This document shows, piece by piece, positions 33,800 through 44,848 of a DNA stretch of 64,000 bases. The position numbers were made by a program, and so were the translations under genes. Under the pieces are notes generated by a model. That model made no database searches and was not told the DNA's origin. It worked only from the letters and a program-made list of their open reading frames with translations. The stretch spans positions 1,068,437-1,132,436 of the forward strand of contig NW_022985067.1 of the NCBI RefSeq assembly GCF_010015585.1, written 5' to 3'. The stretch's first letter is position 1, and each line of letters starts with the position of its first letter. The DNA comes from Eremomyces bilateralis CBS 781.70. Its lineage: Eukaryota > Ascomycota > Dothideomycetes > Eremomycetales > Eremomycetaceae.

Positions 33800-36080
33800 A
33801 TGGACCCAGCTTCCATCCTTGGCGTTACGGCGGCGACGGCTTCGCTTCTCAAGCACCTGATTGAAGGCTCGCTTGGCTTACAGACAGCCTTGTGGGAAAT
33901 TAAAACGATTGACGAGACCACGGGAGGACTTGCTGGCGAACTGGGGGCGTTCCATTCGATTCTCATCGTTTTCGACTCCGAGTTGCGAGACCAGCAGTTT
34001 TTATCCCATGTTCACCGCTGGTGGGATCCATCTCGCCTGGAAGAGCTCTTGTCGAATGCGATCAAGACATATTCCAATCTCAGCAACATTGTGAAGGATC
34101 TTGGGAGGCAGAGGTCGGTGCTGCAAACTCTTCGACAGTACTACACTTCGCGACAGTACGACAAAGAGATTGGGCATCTTCGGTTGCGTATTGGGATATA
34201 TATCACGGCCTTGCAGATTCCGGTCGAATTAGGCCGTATACACAGCATCAGACAATCCATTACGACGGCACGGACGAAACCCGAAGCCCAATCTACTCGT
34301 ACTCAGAGAGATGTGGATGTGCTCGCGAGTCAAATCCTTGGCAGCAGGATTGTCTGATTAGAAGAAAGCATACGGACACTTTCGCAGGGCATCACGACTC
34401 TCCCAAGAATACGCGATCAGGTATGGTCCACTCCTATCCGGCAAGAATCTGGAGAACTCGTAGAAGTGGTGCAAACTTTAGCCGCCAGTGTGAGCGACGC
34501 AAGTAGTGTAAGCAGTGCGAGTTATGCGACCCACATCTCGAGTGCAACCTCGTCGATTGGTGCTCCCACCGTCGTCCAGACCTTCGTCTAGAGATCAAGT
34601 CCTGGTATCGTCGACGCCTTCCCCGAAAGTCCTCTCAACTATTCGCCCTCCATCCACGGCGCTCCACTCAGCAACCAGGCCCGTCTTAGGATCAGTGGCT
34701 GGATGAGCGAGATTTCTTCCTCTACCTCTGTTACTGATCTTTCTGACACTGCCTCAAGGCTGTCGTTCGGTTCCGACTACACATCAACACGGTACACCGC
34801 GCCCAGCACTGTTCCCCCGAGGCAAGACATCCGTGTTGAACTTGCGCAGCGGCGTTACAAATATGCCATGCATCTCATGGCGGAAAAGAAGTACGATGAT
34901 GCCATCCCACATCTGCGGCGCACTCTGAATTATTTTCGGACCCATTCAAACCCTAGCGAGTGCTTTGGAAGCGGAGTCCGCCTCCAGAACATTCAACTTG
35001 CGCTCGCCAAAGCGTTGTTTACAGGACAGTGATCCCACCGACGAAATTGAGAGTCTTCTCCAAAGCGTGGTTGATGACCCCGATGGGTCCTTGACGGAGA
35101 AGGCCGAAGCTGCCCAGTACTTCGCTGAGTGACTCTTCCAGAAAGCGGGACCTGGACTTGGAAACAGTCGTTACTTGAAGGAAGCCAAGGACTGGTGCGA
35201 ATCCACTGCGGAATGGTGGACCGATCCCCTTGGACGTGAGGACCCCAAAACGCTCAAGTCAATCGCTATGCTTGTCCGCATTTGTCGCACCCTCAGTGAT
35301 CCTGACGAACATATTTGGGGGGAATTGCTTCCAGAAGGCTACAATCGGTCGGCATCTATCGACTTACCAGTACACCCCTTCGACAGTGTCCTTCCGCTGG
35401 GCTATAGTTTTCGAGCGCCTTTCAAAGGCGACATGGATGTCAAAAGATATCCCGCCATATTTTTTCTCAGGACGGTGGGTATATTTTTGCCGACGTTCAC
35501 GGACTATCGGCCATGCAGCTTATGGGGGACCTCTCCACTGGAGAGGTCCAAGTATTTAAGTGTGAGGATTCTAGAAATCCCCCTCCCGACTGCTTCACCG
35601 CCTCAACTATTACCTTCGCCACGAACCGAACTAAACCAACACCCGGTATAAGGAGCTTGTATTACCCCACCCGAACTGATCTGGACAGGTTGGGTTCTAT
35701 TCATACATTGAGCCTGTTCGACGGGGCGACTAGGACGCAGCTTTGGGAAAGAAAGGAACAGTACGATCCAGAGAAGTATCAGTGGACGCAGGCATCCGAG
35801 TCTATCGCCCGCGAGGGCAGTCTGTCTGCATTTTACTTCTAGGCAACAATATCCGCTATCGGTATCCTCCGCAACATGCACCTGGAATAAAACAACTTAC
35901 TCAGTAGGATGGGTTGGTGACACGCTGATCATGCCAGCGTGTTTCCATCTTACACGGGGGCATTTGCCGTCCATGAATTTGAATATTCAGGTATCGGCAT
36001 ATCTCTCGGTATATGGCGGTCCGGGTATCGGAGCGTGGATATGGACCTTTCCTTCTCCGATCCGCTACATTTAACCTCGT
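33800..36080 (+). pseudogene. Decayed STAND-like gene with TPR and propeller-like parts
   Basis: The first 185 codons read MDPASILGVTAATASLLKHL and continue as the helical N-terminal domain seen at the start of many fungal STAND/NLR-type proteins. Coding-like sequence goes on for more than 2 kb: a Ser-rich linker, a TPR-like stretch (RRYKYAMHLMAEKKYDDAIPHL), a helical stretch (KEAKDWCESTAEWW) and then a beta-propeller-like part containing LSAMQLMGDLSTGEVQVFKC and, near 35900-36050, VGWVGDTLIMPACFHLTRG. The gene is broken in roughly four or more places, so it is treated as a fossil. The relatively well-kept codons suggest recent loss. Whether all parts once formed one gene is inferred from order and spacing. 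Confidence 0.65.
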
Positions 36081-38300
36081 TTCTTAATATCTCACCTTTA
36101 AACTCTGTATGAACCCTCTGGTTCCCCCTGATCCTGAGCCTCTTTGCCTCCGAGAGCAAGTCTGATCTCACTGAAGACAAGCTAGAACAAGGAGCCGGAG
36201 AAGCGCTTCGCGATCATTCTGCTGGGTGTCTGGGGAGAGAACGATACTGGGTTCATCTATAGACAAGAGGACCGGAGTCGCTGAAGCTACGGACCGACTA
36301 CACTGCCCGTCGATCACAGTTCCTGATTTTGAAACGCGCAAAGGAAGAGGATCTGGAGTACTATTCACCGCAGTACGAAATGTGTTCATGGAGCCATGGT
36401 AGATTACGCTCCTATGCTTAGGCGTAAGGGAATAATTCATGATTGGATTCTTAGACTTACGCACAAGCCCAGATAGGTTCTTGACACTTCGATCCGTCAG
36501 TAAGGAGAGCGTTCGTCATGGAATGATGTATCCCAGTCACGTGCAAGATGTGCTCTTCAACCTCATATTCCGTTCAGCGCTGGCGCAATGTATTCCATAG
36601 TACTGCACTGCTACTTCCGGAGGAGCATAATACTGCATACGGGAACATATCACCCATCCATGTTCCTGTTGGGTCCCAAGAAACCCACCATGCGACACTC
36701 CAACGTCCTCAGGCACGACACCAGACGATCTCCTCCCCCTTGCCCTTGAGCCCTTCTCACAGGGCTGAGCACTGAGCAGTGATCATCTCCACTCTCCGAT
36801 CCCCCAACAGCGCAATCTCATCCTTCCAGACCGGATGGGTGACTCACACTGTCACACAACCCCGTTCCCGCTAGCTCGTCCGTCATGAAACGCAGACTGC
36901 AGGAGTGGCTGCAGTCTGACCTGCACTCTGGAGTCTGCACGCTGCCATGCAAGTTGGATGATACGTCGCGAGTTCACCCGTGCGGTGGATGGGGCGCTGC
37001 ACGGCTGCACCGCCTGTTTGGGGGTGCTAATTGGTTGGAGGGGGGAGGGAGGGGGACAGGTGCGGTCAGATTTCAGAGGGGGGTAGACACAGTTTAGTGA
37101 TCGGGTTGTTGCGCGAGATGGGTTTCATGGACTGTAGTGGTCATGTCTCTACGAAGACGTCCTTCTAAGGATTGATTTGCTTCATACGAACCAGTCAGTC
37201 CGTCTGAAACTCTGAATGAGAAGCGTCATTTGGGGTGGCCGCAAACGTATCGTGGGTCCAGAGGATTCCGTTCTCTGGCGAAAGCTTGAATCGCCGAAAT
37301 TTCCGGGCTGTTTCCCCACGTCCCTGGCGATGATGAAGATCGTAGATCGACGGACCCAAACGAAGGTGAAAACTCGACCTTCTGATTATTCACCTGCATG
37401 TCCCAGTGTTACATTCTGGTTAACTTCACTCCTTTTCGCCCGTTTGCCCGCCCTCTTCCGAATCCTCTACTGTGATCCGTCAAGAGTTACTATGTAGAGC
37501 GGAGGCTAAGTCGGAGCGCCAGTTCCAACGATCAACCGATCCTCATGCCTCAGGAATTCAGGATTAAGGCGCGCTGGGAATTCCAGGATCCCCCTCCAGA
37601 ATTGTGGGATGCTGACTTGCTGAGCTCCGGTGTCTCTGAAAAGGAAACCGCATTTCCCATTTCCCCTGCAAGAAACCGGGCTTAGGTGTTAAGCGTTTGC
37701 GCCATGTAACTTGGAATTTTGATGAGGAAACGAAGGATGCGATTGGCGGGGAATAGTCCCGTTAACCGTTTAAGGAAACAGTGAGAAACTGATGGGCACA
37801 CGTCCGGACGCTCGTTTTGAATGTTGAAGCCAATATTGCCCAATAGGCCAATAGGCAAGATTTCTTCGTGTTCGCGATGCACCGCGGCGACTTTTGAGGG
37901 ATAGTGCCGCACACAGCCTCGGTGAGATGGTGATGGCCCTCCTACGCTGGACCCTGAGAAGTGGGAACAGGGCGGGCGGTGATGGATCTACTCTATTCGG
38001 TACCAGTGTTGGAAATTCAAGGTTGAAGGAGATTGATTGAATTCACCGAACGGGGTCGTAATTGATTGAATGGATCGCGACAACGTTGTTCGGTGTCCAT
38101 GAGGCTCCATGTGCCCAAACGGTATCTATCTTCTACGCCCTGTTCAGTTCCTGTGATGTGTAATCCGTCGGGATGATGCGGTAGCCTGACGCGGTGATGG
38201 GTGATGAAGAGATGCCTGATGTGAACCACCGACGCGGTTGAGGCAGGTGCGCCCTTTGCCGTCTAAAGTGGCTTAGGTGAAATTATTCCTATTGGGCCAA
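36081..38300. other. Long gene-poor region upstream of the bZIP gene
   Basis: About 2.2 kb with no supported gene. A CTGCA-rich imperfect repeat lies at 36896-36960. The length fits a large regulatory region and leader for the bZIP gene plus debris of the decayed gene. Confidence 0.45.
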
Positions 38301-38330
38301 ACAGGGGGGATGTGGATATGAGTGGGTCTT

Positions 38331-38336
38331 TATAAA
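38331..38336 (+). promoter_or_regulatory. TATA box of the bZIP gene
   Basis: TATAAA in the sequence TCTTTATAAACCC, about 40 bases before a Gcn4-type site and within 100 bases of the first leader uORFs. A CCAAT-type motif in reverse (ATTGG) lies at 38291-38295 and a forward CCAAT at 38406-38410. Confidence 0.5.
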
Positions 38337-38375
38337 CCCACGCTAGCCGATTTATCGAAAGTACAGGCGCATATG

Positions 38376-38382
38376 TGACTCA
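38376..38382. promoter_or_regulatory. TGACTCA, candidate CpcA/Gcn4 site
   Basis: Exact match to TGACTCA, the element bound by Gcn4 and by CpcA/Cpc-1 bZIP dimers. It lies next to a gene encoding exactly such a bZIP, suggesting autoregulation. It overlaps an ATG-TGA start-stop pair, so whether it is promoter or leader depends on the transcription start. Confidence 0.45.
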
Positions 38383-38425
38383 CACCTCTGGGGTGGGGCA
38401 TGTAGCCAATCAGAGGCTGGCTTCT

Positions 38426-38623
38426 ATGAAACGTTCAGTGCAATACGGCAACCGCATCCAGAGGCCGCCCGCACACGGCACCCTCGCACATGATCAGCGC
38501 TGGCACGAGTTGGTAGATAAATGCCAACTGCTGCCTCAGGTCCCGTCACTTTTCTCTCTTTCTTTTCCTCCTCTTCATTCCATCAATATTCAACAACAAC
38601 CACATCATCACAACAATCACTGA
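38426..38623 (+). promoter_or_regulatory. Leader uORF of 65 codons, bZIP gene
   Basis: ATG at 38426 opens a 65-codon frame ending in TGA at 38621-38623. Two start-stop pairs precede it (ATGTGA at 38373, ATGTAG at 38400). GCN4, cpc-1 and cpcA messages are known to carry leader uORFs controlling translation by reinitiation under amino-acid starvation; this one is in the expected place. Transcription of this segment is assumed. Confidence 0.5.
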
Positions 38624-38639
38624 AGAAAGATCCCCCAAT

Positions 38640-38654
38640 ATGGCGGTCTTTTGA
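38640..38654 (+). promoter_or_regulatory. Four-codon uORF, bZIP gene
   Basis: ATG GCG GTC TTT TGA encodes Met-Ala-Val-Phe. It lies in the same frame as the bZIP coding region, which is open from the next codon onward. Confidence 0.45.
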
Positions 38655-38833
38655 TCTTGTTCCACCTTCACTCCCTATTTTCGTCCTTTAAGGTCCAAAA
38701 TAGCTTCACACGCTCCATCTCGGAACTCCACCCACCATCACTCCCCTCAATCTCTAGAGACTCCCCCGGGACCTCTAGCTAACATTCAACCGTTCGACTT
38801 CACGTCGTTCACCACGGCTTCTCACCAGCAACC

Positions 38834-39010
38834 ATGGCTCCCCACTCCAGTTCCTCCAGCCTCAGGGCATCAGAATACTCCATCTACAGCAACCAACCCA
38901 AGCGAATCGTTCCCGCATCAGGACTTCGTGCTCTTCGACAATCTTCCGGCAGCAGCGTCACCAGCTCCGCCTCGTCGACCCAGTGCTCCAACGTCGGCGC
39001 CTTCGTTTAA
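38834..39010 (+). promoter_or_regulatory. Overlapping uORF with strong start context
   Basis: ATG in a near-ideal ACCATGG context opens 58 codons in a different frame that overlaps the bZIP-frame sequence and ends at 39008-39010. If used, it would compete with initiation of the main frame, as the overlapping uORF of animal ATF4 does. Confidence 0.35.
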
Positions 39011-39155
39011 CTTGGCCAACCAAGGGTTTTACAGCTCTTCGGCTCCGTCTTCGTCTGTTAATATCCAACGACCGCCTCGTCCACCTGTCCCTCTGTTTGC
39101 AAGTAACAGTGCCGGGAATATAAATCAAGCTTCGCAGCCCCGCCCGACCGCAGCT

Positions 39156-39953
39156 ATGAACGGTACTACCTACCGTAACCGGCATCCTCAACCGCACTCG
39201 CTGACCATGATCTCAGACGATTTCAACTTTGACACCGGCCTCGCCGACCCGTTCAACTGGGAAGATGCGACCGTCGGAGCAGGCTTCACCGCCATCAACA
39301 ATGCTCCAGGTTCCACCTCCACCCAAACGGTGTCTCCGAAGGACCTGTTCAACGTCGATCCGCTCGCGTCCGCTCCGCCCTCGGCGGCCTTCACGAACTT
39401 GACGTCTCCGTCCATCAACGGGTCTCCCTTCGTTGGGGACACCTATGATACCTCGCCCATCTTCCAGGATGAGGGCGAAATGGGCGCCCACAACTGGTTC
39501 TCGCTCTTCCCGGACAGCACCGATAAACCATCCGCTCCTCTCGGCGAGCCGATGGTCCGCGACATGAGCAACCAGTCCGCCGCCAACCGTTCGAGCAGCT
39601 CCGCGTCCGACTCACCTGTCACACTCGAGTCTCGCCACCGCTCCGTCGGCTCCGGCAGCTTCTCATCGCTGTCCGGCATCACCAAGTCTCGCCGGCGAAA
39701 GGGTCCGCTCCCGCCGATCGAGGTCGACGGTGGCGACAAGGTGGCTCTCAAGCGCGCTCGAAACACCCTGGCCGCGCGTGACTCCCGCCAGCGCAAGCTC
39801 GAGCATGTCAACTATCTCGAATCGGAGAAAGCGCGCCTCGAGCAGTCCGTCGTCGATTTGACGAGCGAGAACAACTCGCTGCGCGACCGCCTTAACCGTG
39901 CAGAGGCGCGCTTGTCCAACTCGGGCGCCGCGTTCGACGGCAATGTGTTTTGA
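39156..39953 (+). CDS. cpcA: bZIP factor of the GCN4/CpcA (cross-pathway control) type
   Basis: The first in-frame ATG at 39156 gives 265 residues. The C-terminal basic region VALKRARNTLAARDSRQRK and the leucine zipper that follows match the Gcn4/CpcA class, including the RNTxAAR signature. An acidic/aromatic stretch (FDTGLADPFNWEDATVG) and DEGEMGAHNWFSLFPD look like activation segments. The same frame is open without ATG from 38655, and its upstream part reads like protein (GPLANIQPFDFTSF, FPHQDFVLFDNLPAAAS), so the true start is probably upstream through an unrecognised first exon or a non-AUG codon. CpcA activates amino-acid biosynthesis genes upon starvation. The start is unresolved; the C-terminal two thirds are secure. 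Confidence 0.85.
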   Translation: MNGTTYRNRHPQPHSLTMISDDFNFDTGLADPFNWEDATVGAGFTAINNAPGSTSTQTVSPKDLFNVDPLASAPPSAAFTNLTSPSINGSPFVGDTYDTSPIFQDEGEMGAHNWFSLFPDSTDKPSAPLGEPMVRDMSNQSAANRSSSSASDSPVTLESRHRSVGSGSFSSLSGITKSRRRKGPLPPIEVDGGDKVALKRARNTLAARDSRQRKLEHVNYLESEKARLEQSVVDLTSENNSLRDRLNRAEARLSNSGAAFDGNVF

Positions 39954-40775
39954 TTCGGGATTGGACAGGTTATCGACGTTATTCTTGGTATTCCCACCCG
40001 GTTGAACGCACATCGGGATGACGATTGTTCATCCACGTATTCTGATCTCCCTTTGGCTGGTGGCTCGTGTCTCTGGTGTGGGGATGCAGCACCACGCCTG
40101 TTCCTCAAAAGTTCTTATGATGTGTGTGCGTGTGGACGGTTCATTGTCTAAGCGGATTCGTCTTCCTTCCGAGGAGGATGTTTCCTGCTCTTAGACCTTT
40201 CCTTGTTTCCTACCTGGTACTACTGTTTGCTTTTATCCACACCACTTCCTCCCTTACCCTGGCCGGTTCTGACGTCTCCCTTCTCGTGAGGGATTGACTC
40301 GTGGCCATGCACTTTGCGCTTCATTTGAGAGAGGTTTTCCGATGCTCATCGCATCTCTGGTTTTGTTCTCGGCTCTGATTGAGTCTAGAGACAGCTTGGG
40401 GTGGTGGTCTCGGTGGATCAACAACGGATTTTAAGTTCGGACTTTCGCTGGCAGGATTAGGGCAGTGCGCCAATTTCAATAAACCTAATCTTGCCTCACT
40501 TTTGTGTTCATGCTGTGCCGTAGATTGTGATGAAGAACGCTGATGTAGTAGATTGTGAACCGAACCCTGCGTACAACTTCAATTGGATATCGAACTGTGG
40601 CTGGCGCCGTCGCTACCGTAGCCAACGCTTTGGCAAGATGTCTTGTATCTCCTCCCTGGACTCCCAAGAACTTCTACCCAGCAACCAACACTCATCTTCC
40701 ACAACACGGCAGTCATCCCATCCCCCATATTTTAATCCCTCTTCCCCTCCATCCTCTCCGCCACACGACGTCACA
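39954..40775. other. Convergent 3' region, bZIP gene and PRMT5
   Basis: About 820 bases between convergent stops; no gene supported. Long 3' untranslated regions are likely. Confidence 0.5.
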
Positions 40776-43436
40776 CTACAACACGCACCCATTCTTCTTA
40801 CTCGAATGCAACGCGCTCGTCCCTATCCGTAACCGCGTCCCACCCACCTCCACGAACGCCTCCACGAACCATTCATACCACACTTTTAGATCGTCCGTCT
40901 GCCGATGCATGGAAATCTGCAGTTCGGAACCGGCGGGGAGGTACATCGGTGTCTGTTTACTGAGTAAGTACATACGGTCACCATACCCAACTTCTACATC
41001 GGCGGGGTTTGCGGATGGAAATTGGAGGGCGAGGGAGAAAGAAAGAGAGAGATCACATACCTTCAACGGAAAAAACATCGGAAACCAACTCACCATCTCC
41101 CCACTCTTCGCCGCCATCGTCCCCGGATGCGTGCTCAGCTCCGTTCCCGGATACAGCTCCGCCTCGAAATACGCCGCCAGCCCATGGCACACCCCGCGTT
41201 CCGGCACCGCGAACGTCATCCGGCTGCCCCGCGCATTATGCTCGTTCCACCCCGACCCGCCCGTGCTACCCCCCGTGCCGCCCGCGGGAAGACCGCTGCG
41301 CCGGAGAGCGGAGTGCGCGAGGTGCGTAGCGGGGAGCGGGTGCGTGAAGGTCCAGCAGGGAGGGACAGTGGGTTGGATGGAGGGGTGGAGGGGGGCGGTG
41401 GGAATGATTGGGGAGTTGTGAGGAGAGGGTGACTCCGGTGACGGAGACGGCGACGCGGGTTTTCCTTCGCCTGCTGTGCTCGTGCTCGATTCGCTCGCGA
41501 CAGTGTAGGAGAGGTAGTCGAACGCGTGCAACATGACGACGTACGGCGTCTCCGGGGCGGTGGGGTCAGTGGGTTCGCGCGCGCGGATGTCGGCGTGTAG
41601 CTTCGGCGCGGCGATGGGGGTGAGGTAGGCGGAGTAGCTGCGCGGGATGGAAATGCCGTGCACGGGGTTCAGGACGTGCTGCACGCCGTCGAGACACTCA
41701 GGGGAGAGCTCGTTGTCGGCGAACGAGCCGAGCAGCTCGCTGATGAGAATGTCGACGTGCGCGTGCGTGCCGTCGGGGAGGGTTGGGCCTTTCCAGGCGC
41801 GCATGTCGGTCTTCACGACGGTAACGGCGCCATTCCAGATCGTCGCATTGTGGTGCTGGAGGACGACGTAGGCGTTCGGGTTCTTCTCGACGGCCCAGAG
41901 GGAGATGGGGACGCCGGTGGAAATGCTGGCTTGGAGGGCGCGGGTAACGAGCGGGCCGCGGCCGGCGCCGGCGACGGCGACGAGGGGTTTCCTGTCGGGG
42001 CCGGAGGTGGATTTGCCTTGGGCGACCCAGTCGCGGAGGCCTTGGGCGACGGCGCGCTCGTACCATTCGTATTTGATGGGGTCTTTTTCGAAGACCTCGT
42101 AGGTGATGCTCTCGAGGTTGTCGGTGAGGGGTTGGAGGGGCACTTGGAGGTAGTCTTGGTAGCCGGAGCCGAATTGCTCGATGGTGGGCTTGGGGGGTTG
42201 GTTGCGTTGGAAATAGCGGAGGTAGGAGAGGTGGGGGGTCGGGTCGTTAGTCACGCGGGTGCTGGTGCGGATGCCGGCGGAGGCGCTGCTGAGATGGGCG
42301 GCTTCAGTGGGGGTGGGGTCATCGATGGTCATGTCGTTCGGGGATCGTGGCACGTCGAGGCCATCTCTTAGGATGTCAAACCCCGGGAGCGGACCGACGT
42401 CGCTGAGGATGACCCACGGAGCGATCCGGAGCCGCATGTACCGGCTGATGAGGCTCTGGTGGGGTTTCGGGAGCACGGGTTGGCCTTTGCGGTTGTGGAT
42501 GAAGGCATTCCCGGGAATCAGAAGGATGCGGAGGGGTTCGCTGAACCAGCGGGTTTGGACATGAACGGAGGGGAGTTGACGGGGAAGACTCAGTCCTAGT
42601 GGGTTGTCAGATCAGGAGTCACATCGCGTATAAAAGCATCGAACGGCGCAAACGTTTGCGGATATCTTACCAACTGTCAGCCTCACATGGTATTGACAGA
42701 TCGTCCTGATGATATTCCATGCATCCCATGTCCCAAACGGATCCTCCTTTCCAGCCCCCTCATCCGTCTCCACGTAATTCGACCGGGCAAACCGCGAGAG
42801 ATGACCAAATCCCTCCCCAGAATCAGTAGCTGGATCATCTGTCATCGGGAACATGATGTGAAAAGTCAGATACGGCCCGATCGTCAATGCCTCCTTCACC
42901 GCTCGAGCAAACTGCGCTACTCCCGCCCCGTGGAGCGATCCATGATGCAATTTTGGGGCCTGCACAACGAGATTCGTGGCTCCGCAGAAGGCGGCAAAGG
43001 CGACCTCCTGGTTGAAGACTTGCCGGGACACGTTGGCGATGATGGGGTCTGGCGACGCCAGATCGATCCACGTGCTCGAGTGGACCAGCAGCTGCGAGAC
43101 CAGCTCATTCGGCATGAGATTGGTGTCGGATGGCTTGAGCGGTGGGATCAAAGGAGCGAGTCCTTCGTCAGCAGTCTTCTCCCCATCCAGCTCGGCGAGT
43201 CGGTCGGAGAGGCGTGATAAGACGCTCGTCCGATATTCCACCGTGGTAATCGGGGTGGTCAGCATGTTGTACTACGTCTCGGTCAGAATCTTTACTTTTC
43301 GTCCATGTTTAAGACTCACATCTAAATCCAGCGCCTGCTGAAGCACCTCGGTGGTGACGGGAACCGTGCGCTTGGTCTCATGCTGAGCGATGTAAAATTG
43401 AATCTCGTTCGCCATCGCTGGCAAGAGACTGTCCAT
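40776..43436 (-). CDS. skb1: Protein arginine methyltransferase 5 (PRMT5/Skb1)
   Basis: Four exons, 43320-43436, 42671-43271, 41061-42595 and 40776-40952, encode 809 residues starting MDSLLPAMANEIQFYIAQHE. Introns of 48, 75 and 108 bases have donors GTGAGT, GTAAGA and GTATGT. The N-terminal TIM-barrel domain contains QHETKRTVPVT and LTTPITT. The catalytic domain has motif I VAVAGAGRGPLVTRAL, motif post-I with LWAVEKNPNAYVVLQ, and the double-glutamate loop SELLGSFADNELSPECLDG typical of PRMT5. It makes symmetric dimethylarginine on Sm proteins, histones and cell-cycle factors. A Pro/Ser-rich insertion of about 80 residues interrupts the C-terminal beta-barrel. The last intron is stop-free and a multiple of three; skipping it joins MFFPLK to TPMYLPAGSELQ, the conserved continuation. 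Confidence 0.94.
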
Positions 43437-44848
43437 CTCGGACTGTTTAATAACCAAGAATCTACCGGTTGAATTTTCCACGGTGCGCTAAAAGCGATGT
43501 CAGATTTATGAAAGACTGGATTTTTTAGTGAATCGCATGGTATGGTAATGAGCACAAGGGGCTTTCGTGGGAGACAAAGTTTATATTGGCCTAGGAAACG
43601 TAACACCACAACCAGACGACGACGAAATAAAAGTGGAGCCTGAGGCGGAAAGGAGACGAGATTTAAGTCTGTGCAGACGAAGTATCCAGGCTGCAAGAAA
43701 GCAGTGTAGCATCAATTTGTCGGTTTCATAAACAACTTGCTGTCCTCTTTGTAGCCAGGGATTTGAAAATTCCCTTCGTGGTGACAGTGATTTGTCTGTC
43801 CATTCGATAACCAATTGTTTGCTCCTACCTTCCGCCCGGAGAGAATCGGAAATACGGACCTATGTACGCCTCACATCACTACGGCTTGGTACGATGCATT
43901 GTTTAGAGCTAGCATCTTCTGTAACTACCGGCAAGGTGGATTAATTGTTTGAGGAACCAAGAATCACATTTCAAAGGAAGATGTTGAGGGAGCGAGTGTC
44001 AAATAGTGCCAAACCATTCCCCCGCAACCATCTACTTGGTGCAGGTCGCGCTGCTTTCATATCGATTCGGATATCTAATCCCTATATGGGGATTCAAAAC
44101 TCTACTTATATACTCTTCCAAAGTCCTATAGCGCCCAAGTCCGCCTTTCTTGTCGCCTACGCGACTCAATTATAGTATAACGTCGAGATACCGTCGCCAG
44201 CATGCACCGTCGTATTCAACGTCACATTGCTACATTGATTATATGTGAGTAGATACTATGGCCCGTATTTAAAGTCGAGATCATACTCAAACTCTCCGAA
44301 CGAATACACCTTCTGCCGTCTCTTCCCGATTGATTTCACAACGCTCTATCTCTACGACCCAACCAAGTGTAACATCCCTACAGGATGTGTAGCGAAACCT
44401 AGCCCCTGTACGTACACTCCACGAATGCTCATGAAAAGTGATATGCCTGCATCGACTAGTGTTAAGAACATATCACAGATGCGGCTGAAGAATATGGCCG
44501 AGTGTGGTGCAAGGGAAAGCTAATGAGAACTTGAGATAGAACAGTTCATGATAGAAAGCAAATGGACTTGAGAAGATGGATGATCGACTGGCTGAATATT
44601 ATGATACTATACGAACGCTGAGAAATTTATCATGATATGAAGAACCATATACGCTTAACTCCAGATACCCCCTTTGTCTCCATCAATTTGATCAAATGGC
44701 GCAAGGAGTAGCTAAGACCAAAATCGAAACCAACTCGCTAAAATCAGGTTATTAAGCTTTCAATGCAGACACCTTAACAAATAGACACCTTGCTCTTTTG
44801 CCATCGCTTCAAACACACAAGCACGCTTTCATTCCATGTTCAGTCATC
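43437..44848. other. Intergenic region
   Basis: About 1.4 kb between the PRMT5 start and the transporter stop, AT-rich; no gene supported. Confidence 0.5.

Noticed and set aside
41658-42371. 237-codon plus-strand frame opposite PRMT5
   Set aside because: Valine/glycine-rich antisense shadow of the conserved PRMT5 exon.
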